From: Sclerotiophoma versabilis
Taxonomy: Eukaryota > Ascomycota > Dothideomycetes > Pleosporales > Didymellaceae
NCBI GenBank assembly: GCA_012274445.1
Contig: JAAROD010000093.1
Coordinates: forward strand, 2,348,118-2,412,117
Length of the DNA stretch: 64,000 nucleotides
Direction of reading: 5' to 3'
The position numbers and the translations under genes are program-made. The notes beneath the pieces were generated by a model. The model had not been told where the DNA came from. It did no database searches and saw nothing but the letters and a program-made list of their open reading frames with translations. Positions 1-11,206 of the stretch are shown one piece after another (positions within the stretch are counted from its first letter, which is position 1; each line of letters begins with the position of its first letter).

Positions 1-453
1 CAAGTACTCTGTGTTAGACAAAGAACGAAGATTGAACGGCCATACTTGCTCTACGATAGAATTCTTAGTTAATCTGTTAATCTAGTGTAGATAGCTCAGA
101 CCAAACACATAATGTAGACACAAATAATCAGAACAAAGGATTCCGACAGCTGAATGAATGGCAACAACCATCGATGCAGGGCTTCGCGTACGATGTGCTT
201 ATGTTCTTCGTTAGTCGTACAGAACATCGCTCAGACACATTTAAGGTACTAACTAAAGATCTGCAATCACATATGGTCAATCTAGCGTAAATTGTAGAAT
301 GTGATGTTCATTTGGACTCACTGTGGATTCTCGATCTCACTGGTTCGGATCCAACAGCGATCAAGGCCACTTTTGTGTGGCATATCTAGACAGCTAGCTT
401 AGCAAACAAAACCTTGGCCTAACAAGAAGAAGTCAGATCTACTAATTTTCTAA
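1..453. other. Intergenic sequence, no gene recognised
   Basis: Mixed base composition, less AT-rich than the blocks further in. I see no convincing open frame, intron-containing gene or repeat match inside the window. Confidence 0.5.
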
Positions 454-458
454 GTCTG

Positions 459-928
459 TGTTACGATCCTGTGCGGACGAAGCGGCACAGTGATTAAGTA
501 GCCAACCAGAGCCCTTACCTAGGAACCAGGGGCGGAGTCAGGAAGGATCTCCCTTTGTACGGTCACGTGACATGCTTGTTAACAAGCATTGTATATTATT
601 ACTTGTTAACAAGTAACGCTATGTATTTTATTAGACTAACTCTAGTTGCTTATTAATAAGCACTATCTCCTAGTAAGTATATAGCATGTAGGAACACTGC
701 CCTTATAGTATTATATTTAACTTAGTTAATTAAGTTTGTCTTTAGAATGTTAACCCTAACTCTTAAGCTAGATAGTCTACTCTATACTACTTATTATTAC
801 CTTCTATTATTACAGTGTTTTACTAGGCAATAACTATAACCCTTACAGATTATTCTGTACTACCGCTTATTCCTAAGAACTAATACAAATAGTACTTGTA
901 AGCTTTGCTTAAAAGTACAACTTTAATA
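459..928 (-). mobile_element. Solo LTR of a Ty3/gypsy-like family (family R), 470 bp
   Basis: The element runs from TGTTACG to CTTTAATA; the terminal CA has decayed to TA. It is flanked by a perfect 5-bp target duplication GTCTG (454-458 and 929-933), so it is a solo LTR left by LTR-LTR recombination. Reverse-complement or direct copies lie at 3523-5888, 19804-20302, 32428-32927 and 52792-53279. The part at 459-600 keeps CpG and CpA dinucleotides, whereas 600-928 is more decayed, so this is the least RIP-damaged copy. Strand is given opposite to the copy at 3523. Confidence 0.88.
562..661. repeat. Iterated palindromes inside the R LTR
   Basis: GTCACGTGAC (562-571) is followed by GCTTGTTAACAAGC (574-587), ACTTGTTAACAAGT (601-614) and GCTTATTAATAAGC (648-661). 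In the RIP-damaged copies the same units appear as CTTATTAATAAG, several per LTR. Perfect 12-14 bp palindromes repeated in an LTR suggest protein-binding sites, but this is an inference. Confidence 0.7.
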
Positions 929-933
929 GTCTG

Positions 934-1319
934 TAGAGGTTTTTTCCTGTAAGATCTTTACTCTAGAGGGTAAAAGGCATATATGCAACTTAAAAAGAAG
1001 AAGAGTAGTGTAAAGGAAAGAGATTGTAGAAGTAAGCTTTTAGCAGAATAATAAATAGAGTAATCTTAACTAGTAAGAGAAGAAAGCTTAATAAGCTGCA
1101 GATACCCTCTTTTACTATGTATAAGCTTTTTATATTATGTTTCTCTTTACTTAAAGACTATAAATACTATGGCTTTTAGTATATTTGTTTAGTTCTTTAT
1201 TTCTTTAGGTAGTAATTAGAATCTAGACACGTAATCAAACTAGGGACAAGACAGTAACTGACTCTGGATTTAGGTATACTTTAGATTCACGCATGCTACA
1301 GGCATAGAAGTAAGCACTA
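934..1319. other. AT-rich intergenic stretch
   Basis: Moderately RIP-like sequence without a recognisable gene or element boundary. Confidence 0.4.
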
Positions 1320-1333
1320 TGTTAGAACTTAGC

Positions 1334-1403
1334 TTCGGCCTAATGGGCGAAGATAACCTCCAAAAAGTATAGAGTCTTCGCCCCTATAAGTAAACAGGCC
1401 GAA
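1334..1403. repeat. Two-tier hairpin
   Basis: TTCGGCCT (1334-1341) pairs with AGGCCGAA (1396-1403), and inside it GGGCGAAG (1345-1352) pairs with CTTCGCCC (1376-1383). The preceding sequence, from 1320 (TGTTAGAACTTAGCTTC), recurs near 37428-37446 next to another element, so this is probably part of a dispersed repeat rather than a host RNA. Confidence 0.55.
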
Positions 1404-1430
1404 TAAGTGCTTAAATCGTTATCCCAATTG

Positions 1431-1462
1431 TGTTAGGGCCTAGGCGCAGCTAAGCCCTAACA
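1431..1462. repeat. Short perfect inverted repeat
   Basis: TGTTAGGGC (1431-1439) and GCCCTAACA (1454-1462) form a 9-bp stem with a 14-base loop. The arms start TG and end CA, as LTR termini do, but no target duplication was found around 1320-1462. Confidence 0.5.
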
Positions 1463-1695
1463 TCATACACCATTATATATTGTTATAGTACTAGGTTCTT
1501 TGCGTATTAATATTAGGAGCTATATTTAGTAATAAATTTGCTTGCCTAATTAACTTGCTTGCTGCTTAGGTTGGTGTTAGGTAACATAAAAACTTATTGT
1601 TACCATATCAAGCACTCTTAAACCCGGAAAACTTTATACAATAGATTCTAACTCGAAAATTGTTTAAATTAGTGTCTAGAAGTTCTTCGAGCTTT

Positions 1696-2009
1696 TTAGC
1701 AATTACTGGAATTACGACCCTCGTTGCAACAGCAGCATCCACCATTATCGAGACATACCGATCTATAACCCAATCGAATCAACTATCACCATTCTTGTCA
1801 GCTCTGTAATTACAACTATGCAGCCAGCAATACTACTACGCCTCTAGAAGTACTTATACACTTACAGTCTCAGTACATTGCGCACCGCAGTCAATATCGA
1901 CGATGCATAGTCCTCGCTTCAGTAACTCTGCTTCGTCATTCCTTGGAGATAAAAGTGATCCAGCAGCAGTGATGCCTAGAAATAAAGAAACAAAGAGTGT
2001 ATATTTCAT
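1696..2009 (-). CDS. Small secreted cysteine-rich (defensin-like) peptide precursor, 2 exons
   Basis: Exons are 1866-2009 and 1696-1782 on the minus strand. The 83-bp intron (1783-1865) has a GTAAGT donor, a CTGAC branch site and a TAG acceptor. The joined frame is 76 residues. It has a signal peptide (Met-Lys then a hydrophobic run to about residue 17), a short acidic spacer, and a Lys-Arg Kex2-type site at 31-32. The 44-residue mature part has nine Cys spaced C-x5-C-x3-C-x12-C-x5-CCCC-x8-C. The C-x3-C followed by a distal C-x-C pair, the Gly-Tyr before the fourth Cys and the Kex2 pro-segment resemble fungal CSalphabeta defensins of the plectasin type. This is a similarity of pattern, not proof. 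A small secreted effector is the alternative. A start at 2105 would add 32 residues ahead of the signal peptide; I prefer 2009, which has a TATATA about 45 bp upstream. The gene has no RIP-type stops. Confidence 0.7.
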
Positions 2010-3309
2010 CGTAAATGTAGAGAGATATAGACCAAGAAGTAGCCCAAACGAATATATAATGTTACTGATATTTTTTATCTTAGCTAACTTGGAAGTTGGA
2101 AGCAATATTTTGTTGAAGGCACTTACTACAGTAAATGTAAATATTTATACTGATTGCTCTGCCGCAGCTAAGGCCATCACAAGCTGCCTGTAGCTTAAGT
2201 ACGCAACAATGAGCAACCCCTGCTGTCTAAAGATTTTGTGCGCTATTGATATTTGGTAGTTCTATAAGTTATACACCACTTTAGTATCCTAGTGTAACAA
2301 TTTTGTCTGTAGCGACGCCTTTTCTACCTCTAGTAAGAGTTATCCATGTCTGTGCGTTAATGCTAAGCCTGAAATAAACCGTAAGCTAAGTTAGCTAGCT
2401 AGTTAATTCCAGGCTATGGATACCTTCCTACCATTCCGCTCGGCCATGTACTGTCCAGCTGGATATAGCTTCCGGCCATCTCGGTGAACCATATAGGTTC
2501 CAGCTATAGTTAATTTTCAGCACATGTATCTGCATGCACGCTTTATCCCACAGTTGCAGCATAGACACTTACCCAGCTTCGCACTCTTGACTGTAACACG
2601 GAAGCTGGGATCCTGTTTACCATCTAGTCTATGCGCCTAGGTGATGCGTTCTGCATAACTGTTTAGCAATTGTTCTCTTGTGCTGCTTACGCCGAATTTT
2701 GGCAAGCCATATCTATATAACGCGCGTTAAAAGCAATTACGTTGTTTACGCAGACCATACAAGGGTAAGTTTTTCTAGCTTATTATCTTCTTCGTTGATA
2801 TCCTAGTTTGCTATCTTGCTGTTACCTAATTTATTGCCTACCGCCTATTATGCCCTTCACCGCCCCTTCTGCGCTTTCACTAACGTGTTATACCGGTATT
2901 AGCTCGTGCACGTTACCGTGTCCGTACACGCCATACACGGATTCATCTAATTCACAGTTCTACCTATTAACACCTCAATTTCAACGCGTAATAACTTAAT
3001 AACTGTGCTAGGAACTAAGAACGCACTTGCACAGATCTGTAGTTAAAAGGTAGAAGAAGGGAAATTAGCGCAGGCTTAGCAAGCAGCGCAGTCTAAACTA
3101 CTAGTAATATTAAGAGTGCTACATCTACTTTTCTTAATAGTAATGCAAGCATATTTTTTAAAAGCTTTAAACAAGACTTATATCTCTAAGAATAATATTA
3201 TTTAGGAACTTAAAAGTAATAGTTATAGTAAATACTAAGACAGTATAAAGCTATATATATTTTAAGTTATTCTCTTAATAACTTTTAGAGATTATATTCT
3301 ATTACTTTT
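2010..3309. other. Intergenic sequence upstream of the secreted peptide gene
   Basis: Composition drifts from mixed (2010-3000) to strongly AT-rich (3010-3309). CCCAGCTTC (2572-2580) and GAAGCTGGG (2601-2609) form a perfect 9-bp stem. I see no supported gene here; short frames around 2808-2999 have no coding character. Confidence 0.45.
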
Positions 3310-3522
3310 TATTACAGCTAAAAACAGGGCAAAAATGTACATACATTCGTACCCTAAATTCAGGCTACTAAGTAGGCCTTCTTAGCTGTGTGACACACCC
3401 CCTTACGTTTAAGGCAGAGGAACAGCTTAAAGGTAGAGACTACACAGCAGTAAGGCCAGCTGCGTGTCTGCAGGGTTGTAGCTAAGAGTCCCTTAGATTA
3501 GACTTTTATAGTAGGGACAGGC
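3310..3522 (+). mobile_element. Truncated TRIM (miniature LTR element), 5' LTR and part of interior
   Basis: 3310-3395 is an 86-bp copy of the LTR of the complete miniature element at 12721-13187 (TATTACAGC to GTGTGACA). It is followed by the same interior up to GGGACAGGC, where the R LTR at 3523 interrupts it. This copy is less RIP-damaged and keeps CpA and CpG sites. Confidence 0.75.
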
Positions 3523-3665
3523 TGTTAAAGTTATACTTCTAAGCAAAGCTTATAAGCACTATTTATATTAGTTCTTAGAGATAAGCACTAGTATAGAAGG
3601 GTCTGTAAGAGTTAGGTTATTACCTAGTAAAACACTATAATAACAGAGGTTAATAATAAGTAGTA

Positions 3666-5531
3666 ACGTACCTTACAGGCGAGCAGTGTACACAGGTAAG
3701 CAGTGCGCTTTTACTAAGACTATACTAAAACACTACTTCTCTACTAATGCCTTAATAACAGCGCTAGCTAGACATGTTAAAAGAAGCTTAGATACAGCTT
3801 ATAGTTTAAGCTCTTAGAATTAACTCTAAGCTCTCTATAAAACGCGCTGTAGCTATCTATAATATCTCTAAAACTATACTATATAAATAATGCGCTAGAT
3901 AACCTTTACACGCTAATACTATAGCTAACTTATAGAACCTAACTAATACTAAGAAGTAGGTAATTATTAAGTATATACTTAAGCTAGTTATATAAGAATT
4001 TTTCTCTTAGCTTATAGCTGTAGCTAATATAGCTAATTCTTTATACACTAAGCGCAGTCTAGGCTATATTAGCCTAAACTAGCCTAGTATATTTATTAAG
4101 CACTAACTAAAGCTTATAATAAAGTTTAATTAAAAGTATAACTATAAGAAAGCTCTTTGCAAGAATTCTAAGGTAATCTAGAGCTAGTTTAGCCTAGTAG
4201 CTAATATTAAAGCTAAGTATAGTATTTAGAATAATAACACCTATAACTTTAATTAGGCTAGCTTTATAATAGGCGTTATATTAATAGAGGTAGTTATTAT
4301 AGCTTTAGAGTAATAAGAATAGCTAAAGGTAGTCTAGCTAGGTAATAGAGAGTAGATAATAGTTATACAGAGCGTTAATACTAAAGGTTAAGCTATTCTA
4401 CTCTTTATTATTTTTAAAGTGTGCTACTACCTCTCTTTCTAGTATAAAGAAGAGAACCTGCTATAGAATTAGAAAATTAAAGTCTCTAATAATAGCTAGA
4501 CTACTAATAAGCTTAGTCTAGACTAGCTAAAGCACTTTAACGCGCATATAAAGGAGTATACTATTAGTACCTACTATTTACTAGTTATTAATAGCTATAA
4601 GAGCTATAACTTACTTATATTCTAGTAATACTATAAGGATAATAAGATTATTACTGCCTATATACCTTCTTACTTATTACACCTCCTACAGCCTCTTAAT
4701 ATAAGTTGTTTTACCTCTTTAAAGAAGGCATATAGGTGCTAAGCTAAAAACTTTATCTATAACTAGATTAACTATATTATAAAGGTTAAGTTTCTACTAT
4801 GCTTTATAGCAGCCTTTAAGGCTTTATTTACCTTTAGTAATATCTAAAAAAGGTTCTAAGAGGCTAGACTAGTTCTATTTAACCTAGAATAGGTTATATT
4901 AACTCTTAATATAAAGCTGCACACTCTATTACTATAACACTCTATTAATAACATACTCTAGTAGTTATAGACCTCTAGTAACACTCTAGAACTTAGGTTG
5001 TAATTAATGCTTATAAAGATAAGAATTTAGAGGTATATAGATAGCTTACCTACCTCTATAGTTAAAGCGTTTAAGAAGGTCTTAAAGAAGGTAGTAATAA
5101 TTATATATAAGCTAGTATTAGTATAATAAGAGATTACTAAGCTTTAAGTAGTAAATAAGGCTACTTTATACTAGAAATTATATAAGAAGAAGTAAATTAA
5201 GGTAGAAGAGACTCTTATAGTTAAAGAGGGCTAGTAGATAACTACTCTTAAAGAGTTTAGGGTATATAGTAATAGTAAGAAGTAGAAGAAGAGAGTATAT
5301 ACTAAAGAGGCTAAGTTCTTCTACTAATACTATAGATAGTATAGAGAAACTAGGTATAATACGTAAATATATAAGAATAAAGTAGAAGAGGTCTCTAAGT
5401 AATATTAGAAGTTATTCTACCCTATATAATATTAGAGTAGGTTGTTATAGGCTATAATAGAGTAGGTTTTAGTATAGTCTTAGTAAAAGCGTGCTGCTTA
5501 CCTATATATAATACTCACCTGTAAGGTATAT
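3666..5531 (+). mobile_element. Fot1/pogo-like Tc1-mariner transposon 1, 1866 bp
   Basis: Inverted termini of about 60 bp start ACGTACCTTACAGG on the left and ATATACCTTACAGG (reverse strand) on the right. They are flanked by duplicated TA (3664-3665, 5532-5533). Comparing with uninterrupted LTR copies confirms the exact junctions. Size is typical of Fot1. RIP differences between the two termini are all C-to-T/G-to-A type. Confidence 0.9.
4030..5010 (+). pseudogene. RIP-inactivated pogo/Fot1 DDE transposase
   Basis: Read on the plus strand with RIP stops taken as Gln or Trp, the frame shows the order of the DDE_1 (PF03184) family: an N-T-Y-N-F-N block near 4225-4265, G-N-R-E and V-I-Q-S-V-N-T-K-G near 4345-4390, L-L-V-I-N-S-Y near 4580-4605 (for LLILDGH), and L-L-Q-P-L-N-I-S near 4690-4715 (for LLQPLDV). 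The three acidic catalytic positions read Asn, as GAT-to-AAT changes would give. Many in-frame TAG/TAA codons make it dead. Confidence 0.82.
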
Positions 5532-8500
5532 TATAGAGTAGACTATCTAACTTAAGAGTTAGAGTTAAGATTTTAAAAATAAACTTAATTAACTAAGTTA
5601 AATATAAACTATAAGAGTTATATTCCTACTAACTATATACTTACTAGAAGATAATACTTATTAATAAGTAACTAGAGTTAGTCTAATAAAATATATAGTA
5701 TTACTTATTAATAAGTAATAATATATAGTACTTACTAATAAGTATATTATATATATTATGCTTATTAATAAGTATATTACGTAACTATATAATAAGAGGT
5801 TCTTTCTAACTTTACCTTTAGCTTATAAGTAAGAGCTCTAGTTAGCTACTTAATTACTATACTACCTTATCTGCACAGGATTATAATACTATTCTTCTTC
5901 TTCTTTAGGTTTATTAATAAACTATATAACTAGAATCTAGGCCTATTTAAAACTAAGCTTATCTCTATATCTAGTAACTAGTATATTAAGATATCTTCTT
6001 ATACCTATAACTTTTAACTTAGTCTAGAAATCTATTAAGCTAATACTTCTACTAAAGTTCTCTATAACTATTATTTCTTTAAAGGCTATAAGTACTATAT
6101 TATACTAAATACTATAAGGTATCTAAAGTATACTAAGTATATAAAGGCTAGAAAGCCTTATATTAATATATTATAGAAGTTACTAGATTATACTTATAAA
6201 GAGTATAAAAAGAAGATAGAAGAAAATAAAACTTTATTAGTAACTATTATTACATAGTTATTATAAAATAAGAAGATTCTAAAATAAGCTAAGAATTATA
6301 TATAGTAAAGGGCGCTATATATAGTAAATAAAATAGCTAAATTAAAAGAGCTAGATCTTACTAAGAAGATAAATTATCTAGTAGTATTAATAGGCATATA
6401 TACCTTACCTATAACCTAGGCTACTCTTAGGCTAATTAAGATATTAATTATAAATTATAGTACCTTTATACTAATTAGTAGTAGTTTATAAAGTATATTA
6501 GAGGTTTTTATATATATTCTAATTCTAGGTAACCTAACTATTAATTAGGTATTAAATACCTTTCTTAGTTCTCTAATATAATATTATTTTTTTAACTTTC
6601 TACTTATTATTACTATTAGCTTAATAGTAGAAGTCTTTCTAGATTAGTATTCTTAAGTTAGTAGGTTCTAATAATAAAATATAGAATACTAGATAGATCT
6701 TTATATTTTTAGGTAGGTCTAGTTAATAGTTAACTAGGCTAATTTACTTAGAAATAAAAAATAGTCTAACCTTAACCTTATCTAGTTTTTTTATTACTTT
6801 TTATATTCTAAGATTTTTTATAAAAAAGTAGACCTTATTTCTCTTCTTTAGCTAAGGTACTGTTTTTTATTTCTAGTTAATATATAAAATAGCTTATTCT
6901 TAAGCTTATATAATATTTTTAAGTAATTTCTAATATACTTTCTTTAGTCTAACTACTAAGGCTTTTACTAATTCTATTTAAATAGGGTAATTAAGAAATT
7001 AAGTAAAGAGATTTAGGTGTCTTCTATAGTTTACAAAGAATAGTATTATACCTATTACTTCTAATAACTTATTACTATATATAATCTATACTATAGGTAA
7101 TAGTAAAACCTAGTTATCTTATTTCTAGTTACTATAGATTTAAAGGTATATTTCTATAGTCTAATTTATTCTTTCTATCTATCTATCTGTCTATAGATAA
7201 TAGGCTATAGATAGCTTTTTCTTAGTACCTAATATAGTAAGTATTATAGTTTAATAGTTTAATATAAAAAGCTTATCTCTATTACTAATAATTAATTTAA
7301 GTATTCTATAGTAGTAAATAATCTAGTTAATAAATACTATAGCTAACTACTATATAGTATAGCTATATCTAAATAGTAATATTTTAGTATACTTAGTAAA
7401 TTAATCTACTATAATAAAGATTAAGTTATAGGTATATTCTATAAAAGAGTTCTTTAAGGGAAGTAGCTATATAATAAAGTCTATTATAATATTTATCTAT
7501 AGTACTATAGGTAGCTCTATTACCTATACTTTTCTATACTTAGTATATATACTATACTTATTCTATTAGTACTATATATAGTTTCTAATAAACTTAGTAA
7601 CTTTATTCTTTATATTAGAGAACTTATAATATTATTTAATAAGTTCTATAGTATAAGTAATACTAGAGTATCTATATAGTATATTATTATAATATCTTAA
7701 GATAACTTCTTCTTAAAGTTCTTCTAGTACTTACTCTAGAATATATTATTTCTACTAAACTTGTATTACTAGGTTAAGCTGCTATAATAGTCCTAATATA
7801 CTATTCTTATTAACTCTAAGAATAGTAAACTTATTAATTATTTTTTTACCTATAAGGTTATAGTATTAGCTAAGTGTATTTACTCTACTATTTTCTTTTC
7901 CTAGCGTGTATAGAATCTTAAACTTATACTAACTAAGTATTTCTAACTAGCGTACTTATTATTAGTTTAGAACCTTAGTAGTAGTAAAATATACTAAGTT
8001 CTTATAATCTATATAAATAGTAAGTTCTAAGTAGCTTTCTATATATACTTTCTAATATTATAATATATTAATAATAGCTATAAGCTCTTTATTATATATA
8101 TTATAATATTCTTTTAGTACTATAAACTTTCTTTAGTAGTAGATAATTAGGTGCTATTAACTATTTTATTCTTAAGTAATATATACTCTTAATACTAAAT
8201 CTAAAGTATTTATTTTAAGGCGTATAGGTTTACTAGTTTTAAATATAATTAGTATAAAAGGCTCTATGCATACTTACTTAAGTAATTAGAAAGTATTCTT
8301 TTATACTTATTCTTACTTAAAGAGTATATTCTTTTAGATAAGTTTTATAAGTAGTAAGGCCTTTAGAGAGTAGTTCTTTATAAAGTATTAGTTAAAGTTA
8401 ATAAACCTAAGAAACTCTTAAATCTCTTTAACTATAGTAGGCATTAGCTAATTCTTTATAATCTAGTTTTTTTTTCTACTTATCTTAACTCTATATCTTT

Positions 8501-8627
8501 CTATAATATAGCTAAGAAACTTAACTTCTTTCTTATACTATTTATACTTCTCTAGCTTTAGCCTAAGGTCTACTATTACTAAGCACTCTAATACTTATTA
8601 TATGTAGACCTTATATTCTTTTAGTAT

Positions 8628-8666
8628 CTTACTATATACTAGAATATTATTAAGGTATACTACTAC
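8628..8666 (-). pseudogene. Gypsy A reverse transcriptase catalytic box
   Basis: On the minus strand GTA GTA GTA TAC CTT AAT AAT then ATT CTA GTA TAT reads VVVY-LNN-ILVY. The family motif is Y-x-D-D-I-L; both Asp codons have turned to Asn, as RIP would do on one strand. It fixes the coding strand of this element. Confidence 0.8.
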
Positions 8667-11168
8667 TATAATATCTAGGTATACTTATAGTATATAATTA
8701 ATTAGTATTTAATATACTGCTAGTATATTAGTTAGCCTAAATAGTATAACTATATACTTATAATAACTATAATAGTTTCTAAATTCTATTTTCTATTCTT
8801 TACCTCTTTTTATATATATAAGGTTATATATTCTATATAAGTTAAGTATAGTAAAGAACCTTACTTCTAATAGCTAATTTTATAACTTAGATATATTAAG
8901 TAGTAGATAATAATTCTTAATAGTAATATTATTTAACTTCTAGTAGTTAAGGCAAAGCCTTAGCTTACTATCTTTCTTTAGTATAAATAGAATAGAGAAT
9001 TCTACTAGAGATTTAGATTTTCTAATAAATTCTTGTATAAGGTTCTTCTTAATATACTTATATAGTATCTTAAGCTCTTTCTTAAATAATTAATATATAG
9101 TTCTAAAGAGTAGTTCTTTTCTTTTCTTAAGTTTAATCTTATAATTCTAAGGTTAGTGCTTAGGTTATACTTTTATAGATAACTCTTCTTTAAATATCTA
9201 GGTATACTATTTATATATATCTAGTATACTAGAAGGTATACTCTTATTCTTCTTAATTATTATAGAGAGGCTTTCTTTATCTATATAGTTAACTACTCTA
9301 TCTTAGTATATTATATATATTAAAGAGATGTTATTAATCTTCTTCTTATTTACTAGCTATAGCGTGTACTGCGTAGGCTTTAATATATTAGTACTATATC
9401 TATATTATCTTAATAAAAGTCTTTTCTATATCTAGTCTATTTCTAGATTATACTTTTATAACTAGAAAAGTTCTAGTATAATATTATATATAGCCTTTAT
9501 AAAGACGTTTAGAGTTAGTTTCTTATAGTACTTCTATATTTCTAGAGAGGCTGCTATTACTTTATATATAATATATAGCTCTTTTAGTATTAATTCTCTA
9601 TTAGCTACTTAGAGTAAATAGGTATATTTCTTTATACGTAGTATAAGACCTACTTAGTATATTACTATTTAGAATATATAGTTTGCCTGTGCTTCTAAGT
9701 CTAAGAGTACTAATAATACTACTTTATTTAACTTAATAGGTAGTTTAATAAGTAAGCTATCTCTAATAGTATTAAGAGATTACTTAGTAGAGTACCTTTT
9801 TAGTATTTATCTAAAAAAGTCTTTTTATTACTAAATCTATAGAGAATCTTACTACCTTTTTATAGCTTATAGTTTAGATTAAAGTAGTACTACTAATATA
9901 GGTTATAGTAGAAGCTATTAATAACTAATTATATATATATAATTACCTAGTAGTTATTAGTACCTAGAAAGTATAGCTTAAAATACTTATTCTAGAGATA
10001 TATTTTATATATATTATTCTTATAATTATACTATTATTTTCTATATATAGTACTAGAAGTTAGAAACTATCTCTTTTTTAGTTTTTCTTATTTATACATA
10101 TAATGGGTGTTATATACGTATACTATCTATAATAGCTTTCTATAACTTAGATTTTAGTAGTCTAAGGTATACTCTAGTATTAATAAGCTTATAGTATAAT
10201 ACTTAGGTAATTAAATAATTAATTAGTACCTATCTATCTAGATATAATAACTATTTATATATAAAAGAAATATTATTAGTTATATAACTCTAGAATTAAG
10301 CTTATAGGTAGTAGTAGGTTTACTTAACTATAGTTAGCTTAACTACTAAGCTTTTTAAAAGTTAGCTATAAGCTTAGGCGCACAGGCTTATACTTTAGGT
10401 AATACCTAGCTCTAATATACTAATACCTTACTTAGCCTAGTAGTAAGCTAGTAGCTTACTTATATAATATACCCTCTAGATAGTCTTTTATAAATAAAGA
10501 AGTGTCTAATAAACTACTATATAGCTTATTACTTTATTCTATAGTAATTATTATACTTTCTATATAAAGTACTATTTTTAGCTTCTAATTATCTTTAGAG
10601 AAGCTTATTTTACTAGTATAAACTTTTTATATTAGTTTATACTTCTACTTTAACCTTATAATATTAAGTAGCTCTGTATATTACTAGATACTTAACTTAA
10701 AATATATAGCTTAACTATATACTATCTACTTAATTTTAACTTTTCTATTACTTAGTTTATTTATAGTTAGAGTTTTTATATAATATCTTATAGTAATAAG
10801 CAGTATAGGTATAGAGTAAGTAGCTTACTTTACCTTTACTAGAGCTAATTATTATATAATTAGCCTCTTCTACTAATTTTAACTATTTTTAAGTCTATTA
10901 CTATAGCTATAAGTACTTTCTTATTTTACTCTTAATTTAAGCTTCTTCTGCTAATTTAGCTACTTACTATAAGCTTTTTAAGCTTCTTATACCTTTTAAG
11001 TTACTTATAACTTATTATTTAAGCTTAAGTTTTAGCTAGAAAGTAGCTACTTTTTTTCTACTAGCTTAGACAGCTTCTAATTAAGCTTCTTATATAGCTT
11101 TCCTAGGCTCTGTTTAACTATTTAGCTAACTTTAGATAGAAAGAACCTAAGTCTAAGCACCTTACGCG

Positions 11169-11206
<38 letters not shown>
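11169..11206. repeat. (TAC)n microsatellite
   Basis: About 12 consecutive TAC units within the post-polymerase region of copia A; related triplet runs recur at 11480-11520. Confidence 0.85.

Larger units (their letters stand above)
3523..5888 (-). repeat. R-family LTR interrupted by a Fot1-like transposon
   Basis: The LTR sequence is 3523-3665 and 5532-5888, beginning TGTTAAAG and ending ATTATAATA. The palindromes CTTATTAATAAG recur four to five times at roughly 5650-5790. The insertion point is a TA dinucleotide, duplicated on both sides of the transposon. Confidence 0.85.

Noticed and set aside
1903..2193. Plus-strand open frame of 96 codons
   Set aside because: It is antisense to the spliced secreted-peptide gene and has no family likeness or signal.
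2808..2999. Plus-strand frame of 63 codons with several Cys
   Set aside because: No signal peptide with proper cleavage, low-complexity composition and no intron or homology support.
3310..3522. Thought to be an ordinary MITE or SINE
   Set aside because: Its first 86 bp equal the direct terminal repeats of the element at 12721-13187, so it is an LTR element fragment.
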